From Tannerella sp. (GTDB lineage: Bacteria > Bacteroidota > Bacteroidia > Bacteroidales > Tannerellaceae), in contig JAITNE010000135.1 of the NCBI GenBank assembly GCA_031290635.1, positions 1-11,008 on the forward strand: 11,008 nt of DNA, written 5' to 3'. The notes beneath the pieces are model-generated. The model did no database searches, had not been told where the DNA came from, and worked only from the letters and a program-made list of their open reading frames with translations. A program made the position numbers and the translations under genes. Shown here in pieces: positions 1-7,259 of this stretch (the stretch's first letter is position 1; every line of letters starts with the position of its first letter).

Positions 1-170
1 AGGGCAACCAACTTTTCCTGCTCCTTGCGTTCAAACAGGATTTCGTAGAACTTGATCTTCTGATTGTTTTGAAGTAAACGGTAACTGCTACCTCCGAAAA
101 ACGCTTTTTGTTTGCCGACGGTGTTCTTAGCTTCACCGTCAAAATATTGTTCAATAGATTGTATATCCAT
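1..170 (-). CDS. 5' part of an unidentified gene (first 56 codons)
   Basis: An open frame starts at ATG 170-168 and runs without a stop off the left edge of the window. The 56 visible residues begin MDIQSIEQYFDGEAK and end in the charged stretch ERKEQEKLVA. There is no signal peptide or membrane segment, and the visible part looks like a soluble, charged cytoplasmic protein. I do not recognise the family. The gene has the same orientation as all others here and is separated from the DUF3472 gene by about 150 bp of AT-rich repeats, so it may have its own promoter; I found no clear TAnnTTTG box. Codon use (GAA, AAA, CAA) looks natural, and the frame ends cleanly at an ATG preceded by an A/T-rich stretch, as is usual in Bacteroidota. 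It could still be a chance frame, because so little is visible. Confidence 0.6.
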   Translation of the reverse strand, partial: MDIQSIEQYFDGEAKNTVGKQKAFFGGSSYRLLQNNQKIKFYEILFERKEQEKLVA

Positions 171-201
171 AATTTTGAAAGATTGAATTTGTTATTGATT
201 T

Positions 202-300
202 GAATTTCCCTCGATGGGCATTCTTGATTATTGATGAGAATCCTCACTATGGGCATTCTTAATTATTTATTTATATGAATCCCTTTATGAGCATTCCTTA
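202..300. repeat. three degenerate tandem copies of a ~36-bp AT-rich unit
   Basis: The spacer between the DUF3472 gene and the left-edge gene contains three related blocks. Each begins with GAAT(T/C)C followed by a CT-rich stretch, then G(G/A)GCATTC, then a T/A-rich tail. The GAAT starts fall at 202, 238 and 277, and the GGGCATTCTT-like cores at 216, 251 and 289 (the last reads GAGCATTCCT). Spacing is therefore 35-39 bp and not exact. Nothing coding fits here. A 4-bp hairpin (CCTC-AAAA-GAGG, 305-316) lies just after the DUF3472 stop but has no T-tract, so I do not call a terminator. Confidence 0.6.
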
Positions 301-323
301 TTCCCCTCTTTTGAGGATGCGTT

Positions 324-1871
324 TTAAATCAATATCTTTCGCAATTCGTAGATATAATAGCCATTTTGCTCTTTCTGGGAAAAGAGTGTCGAATACATCG
401 ATTCATTAACCAAAAATCTACGGGTAGTGGTTAAGGCAAAACTGTTTCTTATAAGATGAAACGGGCGGTTTACGATTGTGTAAGGCACGGGGGACGACCA
501 CCCGTTGCTCAGCAGACTGTTGAGCATATCCATAGGTATCTTCGGCTCGGCGCGTACTACGGAGGTGGTAGTGAAAGTAGTGCGCAGAGCAACGCTGTCG
601 TCGAAGAAGCCGCAGTGTCGCAAGTAGAAAGCGCCGTCCTCAACGCCACCCGAATAGTCGCTGCGCACACCGGCGCGGGCTGTGGCGTCGTAGGTGAATA
701 CGGCTTCGCTAATGCTTTTCCACTCGCCTGCAACGGTGCGTACCCATTGATTGCCGTAGAGTGCGCGGCGCGTAATCCAGCCCTGTTCGGGGATGAAGTT
801 TTCGAGGAAAGAGTAAGCGTTAGTGTACCACGTGTTTGTTTTTGGTCGCAGGAAAGAAGCTATCAACTGCCATTCGCCTTTTTCGGGCGCAAAGAAGTAG
901 GATGTATAGACCGTATTGCCGTTGTTATCGGGGCGGATGCGCGTCAGGAAACGGTAAGTAGAGCCTGCAATCCAAGGATAGACCAAGTAACTCTGTCCGC
1001 CGGAGCCTTCGTTGCCGAACTCGCCCACATGAACGTCATCACCCTTGCCGAGCAGTTTGATACGCTGGTCTTCGGGTATATCAGCAGGGTTCTGAGTATC
1101 AAAAGGACTCCATACCGAGAACAGCACACGGCGTTCGGTCGGCGAGTTCACCTGTATGCCGAAGTAACCCTCGCCAAAGCCGTTAGCCATAAAGTAAGAG
1201 CCGATAACGTCGTTGCCTTCGGGGACAGTCAGCTCGTTGTAGAAATACTCGACATTCTCTGCGGGAAGGGTGTACCGAAAGTGTACCGAAGGACCGCGTC
1301 GCGCCCAGTATGTCTCGAAGTTACGGACAAATACGAGCGGCTCGGCAGCGGCTTCACCATCAATAAAGATTGTTGAGATATGTGGAAACTGTTCGCCTTC
1401 CTTACTGAGTCCCTGAAAATCCACGCGTATATGCCCTGCGTCAACATCAACCGAGCCGATATAAACGCTGTCTTCCCTTGCCTTGACGTCAATGATGAAC
1501 TCCTTGCCTGCAAGACTGACTTTTATCTTCGACGCGGCGTCGGCAGTCAGACCGGCGTAAAGTCGCAGCCGTCCCGAATGCGAGACACGAAAGAAAACCG
1601 AAATGACGGTCTGCGTATCGCTCCAGCGAGTAATCCCGTTCTGACCGACAGCGTCGGGACGTTCGGGAGACAAGGGAGACGCAGAAGCCCCCCGCCTCCG
1701 ACCGCCTGAAGCATAAGTATATGCTCCGTCTATGCCGTTAGCCGTCAGATAGGCGTTACCGGCAAGAGGGATAGCGGTCGAGGTCGAAACATCTGCCTGA
1801 CATACTAATCCCGAAGCATCTGCCCTGCATACCGTAATAATCAGCGAAAGAAGAACAACTACGTATCTCAT
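324..1871 (-). CDS. secreted DUF5077/DUF3472 domain protein
   Basis: The 515-residue protein starts with a signal peptide (MRYVVVLLSLIITVC, with likely cleavage after RADA near residue 19), so it should be exported to the periplasm or beyond. Residues of about 30-175 (beginning IPLAGNAYLTANG) match my memory of DUF5077, a beta-sandwich domain that often precedes DUF3472. Residues of about 180-440 carry the DUF3472 hallmarks: HFRYTLP, YFMANGFGEGYFGIQVNS, and the glycine-rich GNEGSGGQSYLVYPW. Such proteins are common in Bacteroidota, often near glycan-related genes, but the biochemical function is unknown; carbohydrate binding is only an inference from the fold. The ATG is 5 bp after the mmdB stop, so the gene is probably the last cistron of the decarboxylase operon. 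No catalytic motif is evident. The cysteine at residue 15 is not in a good lipobox (ITVC), so I do not call it a lipoprotein. Confidence 0.85.
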   Translation of the reverse strand: MRYVVVLLSLIITVCRADASGLVCQADVSTSTAIPLAGNAYLTANGIDGAYTYASGGRRRGASASPLSPERPDAVGQNGITRWSDTQTVISVFFRVSHSGRLRLYAGLTADAASKIKVSLAGKEFIIDVKAREDSVYIGSVDVDAGHIRVDFQGLSKEGEQFPHISTIFIDGEAAAEPLVFVRNFETYWARRGPSVHFRYTLPAENVEYFYNELTVPEGNDVIGSYFMANGFGEGYFGIQVNSPTERRVLFSVWSPFDTQNPADIPEDQRIKLLGKGDDVHVGEFGNEGSGGQSYLVYPWIAGSTYRFLTRIRPDNNGNTVYTSYFFAPEKGEWQLIASFLRPKTNTWYTNAYSFLENFIPEQGWITRRALYGNQWVRTVAGEWKSISEAVFTYDATARAGVRSDYSGGVEDGAFYLRHCGFFDDSVALRTTFTTTSVVRAEPKIPMDMLNSLLSNGWSSPVPYTIVNRPFHLIRNSFALTTTRRFLVNESMYSTLFSQKEQNGYYIYELRKILI

Positions 1872-1876
1872 GGTTA

Positions 1877-3037
1877 TTAACCTAAGAATCCAAGCAGTAT
1901 TCCGGCGGCGACGGCTGAGCCGATAACGCCTGCTACATTAGGTCCCATGGCGTGCATCAGGAGGTAGTTAGTGGGGTCGTGCTTCAATCCTTCAATCTGC
2001 GAGATACGCGCCGAGTCGGGCACTGCCGAAACGCCGGCGTTACCAATCAGCGGGTTAATCTTGTTATCTTTCCTGAGGATAAGATTGAATAGTTTGACGA
2101 AGCATACTCCTGCGCAGGTTGCGATGATAAACGACAGTGCGCCCAGACTGAATATCTTGATAGAATCCAGGGTCAGGAACTGTGTCGCCTGCGTCGAAGC
2201 GCCTACTGTGATACCGAGCAGGATAGTAACGATGTCGATCATCGGACCGCGAGCCGTTTCAGCCAGACGGCGCGTTACGCCGCTTTCTTTTATCAGGTTA
2301 CCGAAGAAGAGCATCCCCAGCAGAGGCAGACCCGAAGGCACGAGGAAAGCCGTTAGCAGCAGTCCTACTATCGGGAAGATAACCTTCTCGGTCTGTGAGA
2401 CTACGCGCGGCGCTTTCATCCGTATGACGCGCTCTTTCTTGGTAGTCAGCAGTCGCATGAACGGCGGTTGGATGATAGGAACTAAAGCCATGTAAGAGTA
2501 GGCCGAGACGGCGATAGCGCCCATCAGGTTGGGAGCTAATTTGGACGAGAGGAAGATAGCCGTTGGGCCGTCAGCTCCTCCGATGATACCGATAGCGCCG
2601 GCTTGATTAGGTTCGAAGCCCATTTGCAGAGCTATGACGTAAGCGCCGAAGATACCGAACTGTGCAGCTGCGCCTATCAGCATCAGCTTGGGGTTGGATA
2701 TCAAAGCCGAGAAGTCGGTCATTGCCCCTATCCCCAGGAATATCAACGGCGGATACCAGCCTTTGACTACTCCTTGATATAGCGTGTTAAGAACTGAGCC
2801 TTCCTCGTAGATGCCTATCTGCAGACCTGCATTAAGGAAGGGAATATTACCTATCAGCATACCGAAACCGATTGGTATCAGCAGCATCGGTTCAAACTCA
2901 TATCTGATGGCGAGGAATATAAAGAATAGACCTACGAGGAGCATGATTACATGTCCGAACTCGGCGTTTGCAAATCCTGTATAGCTCCAGAATGTATGCA
3001 GGTTACCCCAAAGGAATGATAAGAAACTGTCTTGCAT
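1877..3037 (-). CDS. mmdB: Na+-translocating (methylmalonyl-CoA) decarboxylase beta subunit
   Basis: This 386-residue, strongly hydrophobic protein has the features of the OadB/MmdB/GcdB family. In that family the beta subunit decarboxylates carboxybiotin and couples this to Na+ export across the inner membrane. The signature GGADGPT lies at residues 153-159; its Asp156 corresponds to the essential intramembrane Asp of the Klebsiella oxaloacetate decarboxylase beta subunit. A second conserved segment, MGPNVAGVIGSAVAAG, lies at 364-379 near the C-terminus, and AYSYMALVPIIQPP at 179-192. The length fits the family (about 375-435). Sequence alone cannot separate methylmalonyl-CoA from oxaloacetate or glutaconyl-CoA decarboxylase beta subunits; the neighbouring MmdA-type carboxyltransferase and epimerase point to methylmalonyl-CoA. 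The ATG lies 9 bp after the biotin-carrier stop codon, indicating cotranscription. Confidence 0.95.
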   Translation of the reverse strand: MQDSFLSFLWGNLHTFWSYTGFANAEFGHVIMLLVGLFFIFLAIRYEFEPMLLIPIGFGMLIGNIPFLNAGLQIGIYEEGSVLNTLYQGVVKGWYPPLIFLGIGAMTDFSALISNPKLMLIGAAAQFGIFGAYVIALQMGFEPNQAGAIGIIGGADGPTAIFLSSKLAPNLMGAIAVSAYSYMALVPIIQPPFMRLLTTKKERVIRMKAPRVVSQTEKVIFPIVGLLLTAFLVPSGLPLLGMLFFGNLIKESGVTRRLAETARGPMIDIVTILLGITVGASTQATQFLTLDSIKIFSLGALSFIIATCAGVCFVKLFNLILRKDNKINPLIGNAGVSAVPDSARISQIEGLKHDPTNYLLMHAMGPNVAGVIGSAVAAGILLGFLG

Positions 3038-3046
3038 CGTTTGAGG

Positions 3047-3478
3047 TTATTTAATGATTACCAACTCAGCGCCTTCCAATACGGAATCGCCCTTGCCTAC
3101 TTTGATTTCTGCTACTACGCCGTCGCGGTCGGCAGGGATGGTGTTCTCCATCTTCATTGCTTCGAGGACGAGCAGCTTCTGACCTTTCTTCACTGTGTCG
3201 CCTGTCTTGCAATCTATGCTCAGGATGACGCCCGGAAGCGGTGATTTGACTGCTTTAGCGCCCGACGCGCTTGCCTGACGGGTAACTACCGGCGCTCCCG
3301 AAGAGGTTGTAGGCGCTTGGACGGGGCGTTTCACTGTTACTACGTGTTTTTTAGTCGGCTTGTCCATCACTACTTTATAGGGTGTGCCGTTGACTTCTAC
3401 TTCGGCTATGGTGTCTTCTACCTTGTTTACGGTTACATTATATATGCTGCCGTTAATTGTATATTTGAACTGTTTCAT
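3047..3478 (-). CDS. mmdC: biotin carboxyl carrier subunit of the decarboxylase
   Basis: This is a 143-residue biotin carrier protein. The C-terminal biotinyl domain (about residues 75-143) contains the canonical EAMKM motif at 106-110, so Lys109 should carry biotin. It moves CO2 as carboxybiotin from the MmdA carboxyltransferase to the membrane subunit MmdB. The N-terminal part (MKQFKYTINGSIYNVTVNKV) resembles the leading beta segment of other decarboxylase gamma/biotin subunits, and a Pro/Ala/Ser/Thr-rich linker (about 52-75) joins the two, as is typical of a swinging arm. I chose the ATG at 3478. The frame could be extended five codons to a TTG at 3493, but a family-typical protein begins MKQFKY. 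The gene sits 24 bp after the lamin-tail/OadG gene and 9 bp before mmdB. Confidence 0.95.
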   Translation of the reverse strand: MKQFKYTINGSIYNVTVNKVEDTIAEVEVNGTPYKVVMDKPTKKHVVTVKRPVQAPTTSSGAPVVTRQASASGAKAVKSPLPGVILSIDCKTGDTVKKGQKLLVLEAMKMENTIPADRDGVVAEIKVGKGDSVLEGAELVIIK

Positions 3479-3502
3479 TTTAATATTTATCAAATTTGTT
3501 AT

Positions 3503-4372
3503 CTACTTAAACTCTCTCATACTATGGATTTTGGAACTCCATGGCGAATATCGCCGCGTTACCTTGTGGATAGTCAGGACGGTCGATTCGATGTCGTGCA
3601 CGTCCTCCGTTACCTCATAGAGCGCTGTGGCGATAGCGGCAAAGACGCCGCCTTCTTCCTGAATACCTTGAGTGTGTACGTTTTCTACGCCTGCTTTCTG
3701 AGCGCGTTGGCGGCTCATTCGCATTGCGGTCTTGCCTACCGACATAAACGACAAATACAGTACCATCAATCCAAGAAATACTACTAACATAGCCGTGAGG
3801 GTCATGCCTACGCCGAGCGCGTCATTCATCTTGAACTTGTCTATCTTCTCGTTTTTGTCGAGCGTCAGGTTGTTAGTGCTGGGCGTTACCTTCGACAGTT
3901 GTTTCCATTCCGACTTGCCGTCCACCGCCCGTCCGTAGCTTACGTCCGGCTGCTGGTTTGCGGGGATGCGTATCTCATCAACTAAAGTCGTACCGTCGGC
4001 GTCATAGAGGGCTACATAGTTTTCCTTTGACGGGTCAAGCACGAAATTAACGTGGAAGGTACCTTTATCCGCGCTGCCGTCAATCCAGAAAAGCACGTGC
4101 TGAGCGGGGGGTATCTTTGTCAGCACGTCGCCTTTGGGTATAGGATACTTGCGGTGATTGGACGGGTCGTCGGTGAGGTAGCATCCGGCTATGTTGACTG
4201 TTCCTGCGGAGGAGTTAAACAACTCTATCCAGCCGCTGCGCTTGCCGTAGTCGTCGAGGAAATTATCCTCATTAACCAGAAGGATTTCATTAAGTCGCAT
4301 GGATGTAACCCGCTGAGCCTGTGCTCCGGCCGCGCAGACCAAAGCGAGCATCGCTATCATTGCTGTTTTCAT
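3503..4372 (-). CDS. oadG: lamin-tail domain fused to OadG-type decarboxylase subunit
   Basis: The 289-residue protein combines an exported domain with a membrane-anchored decarboxylase subunit. Residues 1-20 (MKTAMIAMLALVCAAGAQAQ) are a signal peptide. Residues of about 24-160 look like a lamin-tail (LTD) Ig-like domain: MRLNEILLVNE, SGWIELFNSSAGTVNIAGCYLTDD, and later VSYGRAVDG. Residues of about 187-212 (VGMTLTAMLVVFLGLMVLYL) form one membrane segment, followed by a cytoplasmic tail ending VTRRYSPWSSKIHSMREFK, typical of Bacteroidota OadG-like subunits. With a cleaved signal peptide the LTD would be periplasmic and the tail cytoplasmic, placing OadG against MmdA/MmdB. OadG-type subunits help assemble the pump. 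I start at ATG 4372, one base after the mmdA stop, because this gives a clean signal peptide; an in-frame ATG at 4393 would add MAIYLYK and overlap mmdA. The role of the LTD is unknown. Confidence 0.88.
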   Translation of the reverse strand: MKTAMIAMLALVCAAGAQAQRVTSMRLNEILLVNEDNFLDDYGKRSGWIELFNSSAGTVNIAGCYLTDDPSNHRKYPIPKGDVLTKIPPAQHVLFWIDGSADKGTFHVNFVLDPSKENYVALYDADGTTLVDEIRIPANQQPDVSYGRAVDGKSEWKQLSKVTPSTNNLTLDKNEKIDKFKMNDALGVGMTLTAMLVVFLGLMVLYLSFMSVGKTAMRMSRQRAQKAGVENVHTQGIQEEGGVFAAIATALYEVTEDVHDIESTVLTIHKVTRRYSPWSSKIHSMREFK

Positions 4373-4373
4373 C

Positions 4374-5927
4374 TTATAAAGGTATATTGCCATGTTTCTT
4401 CAGTGGATTAGTCAGTTTCTTGGTCTGCAGCTGTTGCAGGGCGCGGATGACGCGGAAGCGGGTATTGCGCGGCTCGATAACGTCGTCGATATAGCCGTAC
4501 TTGGCAGCGTTATAGGGGTTGGCAAACAAGTTGTTATACTCGTCTATCTTCTCCTGCATTGCGCCGGCAGGGTCTGCGGCGTCCTTAATCTCTTTGGCGT
4601 AAAGCACTTCGGCAGCTCCCGATCCACCCATGACGGCTATCTCGGCGGTAGGCCAGGCATAGTTTATATCGCCGCGCAGTTGCTTGCAGCTCATGACGAT
4701 ATGCGAGCCGCCGTAGGACTTGCGCAGTGTAACGGTTACTTTAGGCACTGTAGCCTCGCCGTAAGCGTAGAGGATTTTGGCTCCATGGAGGATTACGCCG
4801 TTGTATTCCTGACCGGTGCCGGGGAGGAAGCCGGGAACGTCCACCAGCGTTACTATCGGGATATTGAAGGCGTCGCAGAAGCGGACGAAGCGTGCGCCCT
4901 TGCGGGATGCATTGCTGTCGAGCACGCCGGCGAGGAACTTCGGCTGATTGGCTACGATGCCGACCGACTGTCCGTTGAACCGTGCGAATCCTATGATGAT
5001 ATTCTTGGCATAATGCGGTTGTATTTCAAAGAAATCGGCATTATCAACAATAGTTGTGATGACCTCAATCATGTCGTAAGCCTGATTAGCGCTGTCGGGG
5101 ATAATCTCGTTTAGGTTGTCGTCCAGACGGTCAATCTGGTCATTACATTCAATTACGGGCGCTTCCTCCAGGTTATTTTGCGGAACGAAGCTTAGCAGCC
5201 TGCGAATCGTCGCCAGCCCTTCCTCTTCGGTAGCTGCGGTGAGATGAGTTACTCCGGACTTGGTCGAGTGGACGCTCGCGCCGCCGAGATCTTCCTGCGA
5301 AACATCCTCGCCGGTAACGGTCTTCACTACTTTAGGTCCGGTCAGGAACATATACGAAGTCCCTTCGGTCATAAGGGTGAAGTCGGTCAGCGCCGGCGAA
5401 TAAACAGCTCCTCCGGCACAAGGCCCGAAGATGCCCGAAATCTGCGGAATAACTCCCGACGCCATAATATTGCGCTGAAATATCTCCGCATAGCCTGCCA
5501 GGGCGTTGATGCCCTCCTGAATGCGTGCGCCGCCGGAATCATTGATACCGATACACGGCGACCCCATCTTCATAGCCATGTCCATGACCTTGCAGATTTT
5601 GAGCGACATAGTCTCCGACAGCGAGCCGCCAAAGACCGTAAAGTCCTGCGCAAAAACATAGACCAGACGGCCGTCAATCGAGCCGCTGCCGGTTACAACC
5701 CCATCTCCGAGGATTTTCTTCCTGTCCTGACCGAAGTTAGTGCAGCGATGTTCTACAAACATGTCCATCTCTTCAAAACTACCTTCATCGAGCAGCATCG
5801 AGATACGCTCGCGGGCGGTATATTTGCCTCTCTGATGCTGTTTTTCGATAGCCTGTTCGCCTCCGCCGAGGCGAGCTTTTTCACGCAGGGTGATTAGTTC
5901 TTTTACTTTTTCAAGTTGATTTGCCAT
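4374..5927 (-). CDS. mmdA: methylmalonyl-CoA decarboxylase alpha (carboxyltransferase) subunit
   Basis: This 517-residue protein belongs to the acyl-CoA carboxyltransferase family (MmdA, also annotated propionyl-CoA carboxylase beta). It should transfer the carboxyl group of (S)-methylmalonyl-CoA to biotin on the neighbouring carrier protein, releasing propionyl-CoA. Visible motifs include [20 protein letters not shown] (82-101), the oxyanion-hole region SGGARIQEG (131-139), [13 protein letters not shown] (168-180), [10 protein letters not shown] (365-374) and [19 protein letters not shown] (402-420, second oxyanion hole). The length matches the family (about 510-530). The ATG lies 5 bp after the mce stop. 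A propionyl-CoA carboxylase role in reverse would need a biotin carboxylase subunit; none is in this window, while all membrane decarboxylase partners are adjacent, so decarboxylation coupled to Na+ export is the better reading. Confidence 0.96.
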   Translation of the reverse strand: MANQLEKVKELITLREKARLGGGEQAIEKQHQRGKYTARERISMLLDEGSFEEMDMFVEHRCTNFGQDRKKILGDGVVTGSGSIDGRLVYVFAQDFTVFGGSLSETMSLKICKVMDMAMKMGSPCIGINDSGGARIQEGINALAGYAEIFQRNIMASGVIPQISGIFGPCAGGAVYSPALTDFTLMTEGTSYMFLTGPKVVKTVTGEDVSQEDLGGASVHSTKSGVTHLTAATEEEGLATIRRLLSFVPQNNLEEAPVIECNDQIDRLDDNLNEIIPDSANQAYDMIEVITTIVDNADFFEIQPHYAKNIIIGFARFNGQSVGIVANQPKFLAGVLDSNASRKGARFVRFCDAFNIPIVTLVDVPGFLPGTGQEYNGVILHGAKILYAYGEATVPKVTVTLRKSYGGSHIVMSCKQLRGDINYAWPTAEIAVMGGSGAAEVLYAKEIKDAADPAGAMQEKIDEYNNLFANPYNAAKYGYIDDVIEPRNTRFRVIRALQQLQTKKLTNPLKKHGNIPL

Positions 5928-5932
5928 TACAT

Positions 5933-6352
5933 TTATTTTAGATGATTATTTGAATCCATACACAGTTCCGTCAGCACTCCGTGGGTCGATTTCGGATGCA
6001 GGAAAGCGATACTCAGCCCTTCGGCGCCACTGCGCGGGGCTTTGTCGATAAGCTGCACGCCTTTGGCTTCGACCTCCGTTAGAGCGCTTTGCACGTCGGG
6101 AACGGCAAACGCGATATGGTGAATACCTTCGCCGCGCTTTTCGATAAAGCGAGCCACAGCGCTGTCTTCGCTTGTAGGCTCAAGCAGCTCAATCTTAGTC
6201 TGTCCGATGCGAAAGAAAGCCGTTTTGACTTTCTGGTCTTCGACGACCTCGATATTGTAACACTTCGTGCCAAGTACTCCTTCATAGTACGGCAATTGAT
6301 CTTCGATACTTTTAACGGCGATGCCGAGATGCTCAATGCAAGAAATTTCCAT
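5933..6352 (-). CDS. mce: methylmalonyl-CoA epimerase
   Basis: This 139-residue protein of the vicinal oxygen chelate (glyoxalase-like) superfamily interconverts (R)- and (S)-methylmalonyl-CoA. It feeds the product of B12-dependent methylmalonyl-CoA mutase to MmdA. Two half-domains are visible. The first begins [12 protein letters not shown] (His8 is a likely metal ligand) and continues to KIELLEP (Glu55, probable ligand). The second starts [11 protein letters not shown] (His78 or His79) and ends HGVLTELC (Glu129, ligand and probable catalytic acid/base). The acidic cluster VVEDQ (36-40) is in the place where the other catalytic glutamate is expected. The length is typical of bacterial epimerases (about 135-150). 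It is the first gene of its operon, 5 bp before mmdA, with a promoter box at 6399-6406 upstream. Confidence 0.95.
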   Translation of the reverse strand: MEISCIEHLGIAVKSIEDQLPYYEGVLGTKCYNIEVVEDQKVKTAFFRIGQTKIELLEPTSEDSAVARFIEKRGEGIHHIAFAVPDVQSALTEVEAKGVQLIDKAPRSGAEGLSIAFLHPKSTHGVLTELCMDSNNHLK

Positions 6353-6398
6353 AATGTTTACTGAATTGAAATTAAAATTTGGGTGTAAAAAACGACCG

Positions 6399-6425
6399 CA
6401 AAGGTACGAAAAAAATATTTACAAA
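6399..6425 (-). promoter_or_regulatory. Bacteroidota-type promoter for mce-mmd operon
   Basis: On the minus strand, 6406-6399 reads TACCTTTG, a perfect match to the Bacteroidota -7 consensus TAnnTTTG, about 47 bp before the mce ATG. A TTTG at 6425-6422 may be the -33 element, but the gap between them is 15 nt, a few bases shorter than usual. The surrounding 6353-6485 spacer is AT-rich and contains no other gene; it also holds the end of the tyrA transcript, for which I see no convincing terminator. Confidence 0.65.
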
Positions 6426-6485
6426 GAAGAACAGGGGGAATAAAATGGAGAATATTAACCTGTCAACTTTTTTTAGGACATAACA

Positions 6486-7259
6486 TTAATTGATTTTCTT
6501 TCTTACATCGGCCAGAAAAGCTTTCATGCGGGGGGTGTCGCGGGCGGCGATTATCGACTGCAACTCCGTCAGTTTCTCCTGAATGCGACTTATCTGTAGC
6601 GGAGTGCGGGGGTTGAATAAGATCTCCGTTAAGAGGTAATCGTCCTCCGAGAGCAGGCCGCGGGCGGTCTTGTAATGGCGCTTGAAGGTGGTGCCGGGAG
6701 CGTCCTGCGGTATCATCGTCGAGGCAAAGACCAGAGAGGAGGCGAAGGGGATGCCGAGCGAGTAGGCTACGACCTTGTCGTGCTCCTCGAAGGTGTACTC
6801 AAAAACGTTTAGCTTGAGGCGGCCGTACAGATCCTTGAAGAAGATTTTGCCGAGATGGTCGCCTTCGGAGATGATTATGGTGTTCTCTTTTTCGAGGTTG
6901 GCGAGGTTGGCGAAGGTGGGGCCAAACATCGGGTGGGTCGAGACGTACGGGAACTTGCGCTCAAGGTAGAAGTCGCGGAGGTCGGTCTTTACCGAAGCAA
7001 TGTCGGAGATGATGCAGGCAGGCTTCAGACGGGGGGTTACGGCGCGGAAGGCGTCTATCGTGTGATTGAGCGTAACGCAATTTATGACCAGGTCGGGAAG
7101 GAAGGCCTCTACTTCGTCGAGCGACTGCATGCGGACTACGTTGTAAACAAAGCGCATCCTAAGGGGGTCTTGCTCGTAAACGGCTACTTCGTGGTCGAAA
7201 CTTAAAAGGTCGGCAAAGAATGAACCCATCTTGCCGGCGCCAAGGATTAGTATCTTCAT
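6486..7259 (-). CDS. tyrA: prephenate dehydrogenase
   Basis: This 257-residue enzyme is predicted to oxidise and decarboxylate prephenate to 4-hydroxyphenylpyruvate, the tyrosine branch. The N-terminal Rossmann fold begins with MKILILGAGKMG (glycine-rich NAD(P) motif at 7-12). SDIASVKTDL (85-94) and STHPMFGPT (107-115) are the family hallmarks; His109 corresponds to the catalytic histidine of TyrA proteins. The helical C-terminal part includes EEHDKVVAYSLG (158-169) and KTARGLLSEDDYLL (197-210). There is no C-terminal ACT domain, so feedback control by tyrosine is not evident at the protein level. The start at ATG 7259 overlaps the stop of the DAHP synthase gene as ATGA, which suggests translational coupling. 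The open frame continues far upstream to 7892, but that part is an Arg/Pro-rich shadow of the preceding gene and is not used. Confidence 0.95.
   Translation of the reverse strand: MKILILGAGKMGSFFADLLSFDHEVAVYEQDPLRMRFVYNVVRMQSLDEVEAFLPDLVINCVTLNHTIDAFRAVTPRLKPACIISDIASVKTDLRDFYLERKFPYVSTHPMFGPTFANLANLEKENTIIISEGDHLGKIFFKDLYGRLKLNVFEYTFEEHDKVVAYSLGIPFASSLVFASTMIPQDAPGTTFKRHYKTARGLLSEDDYLLTEILFNPRTPLQISRIQEKLTELQSIIAARDTPRMKAFLADVRKKIN

Noticed and set aside
305..316. Hairpin CCTC-AAAA-GAGG as a terminator of the DUF3472 transcript
   Set aside because: Only 4 bp of stem and no T-tract on either strand.
456..1376. 306-residue plus-strand frame
   Set aside because: It lies opposite the DUF3472 gene, which has a signal peptide and recognisable domains. 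The plus frame has no recognisable domain and is a shadow.
1827..1871. Lipoprotein signal at the start of the DUF3472 protein
   Set aside because: The only candidate cysteine is preceded by ITV, a poor lipobox, and a standard signal-peptidase I site (RADA) follows soon after.
5244..5897. 217-residue plus-strand frame opposite mmdA
   Set aside because: It is antisense to a strongly conserved carboxyltransferase gene and shows no family signature.
6466..6485. Terminator after tyrA in the sequence TGTCCTAAAAAAAGTTGACA
   Set aside because: The possible stem is only TGTC/GACA around a large A-rich loop and no T-run follows on the minus strand. Readthrough into the mce operon remains possible.
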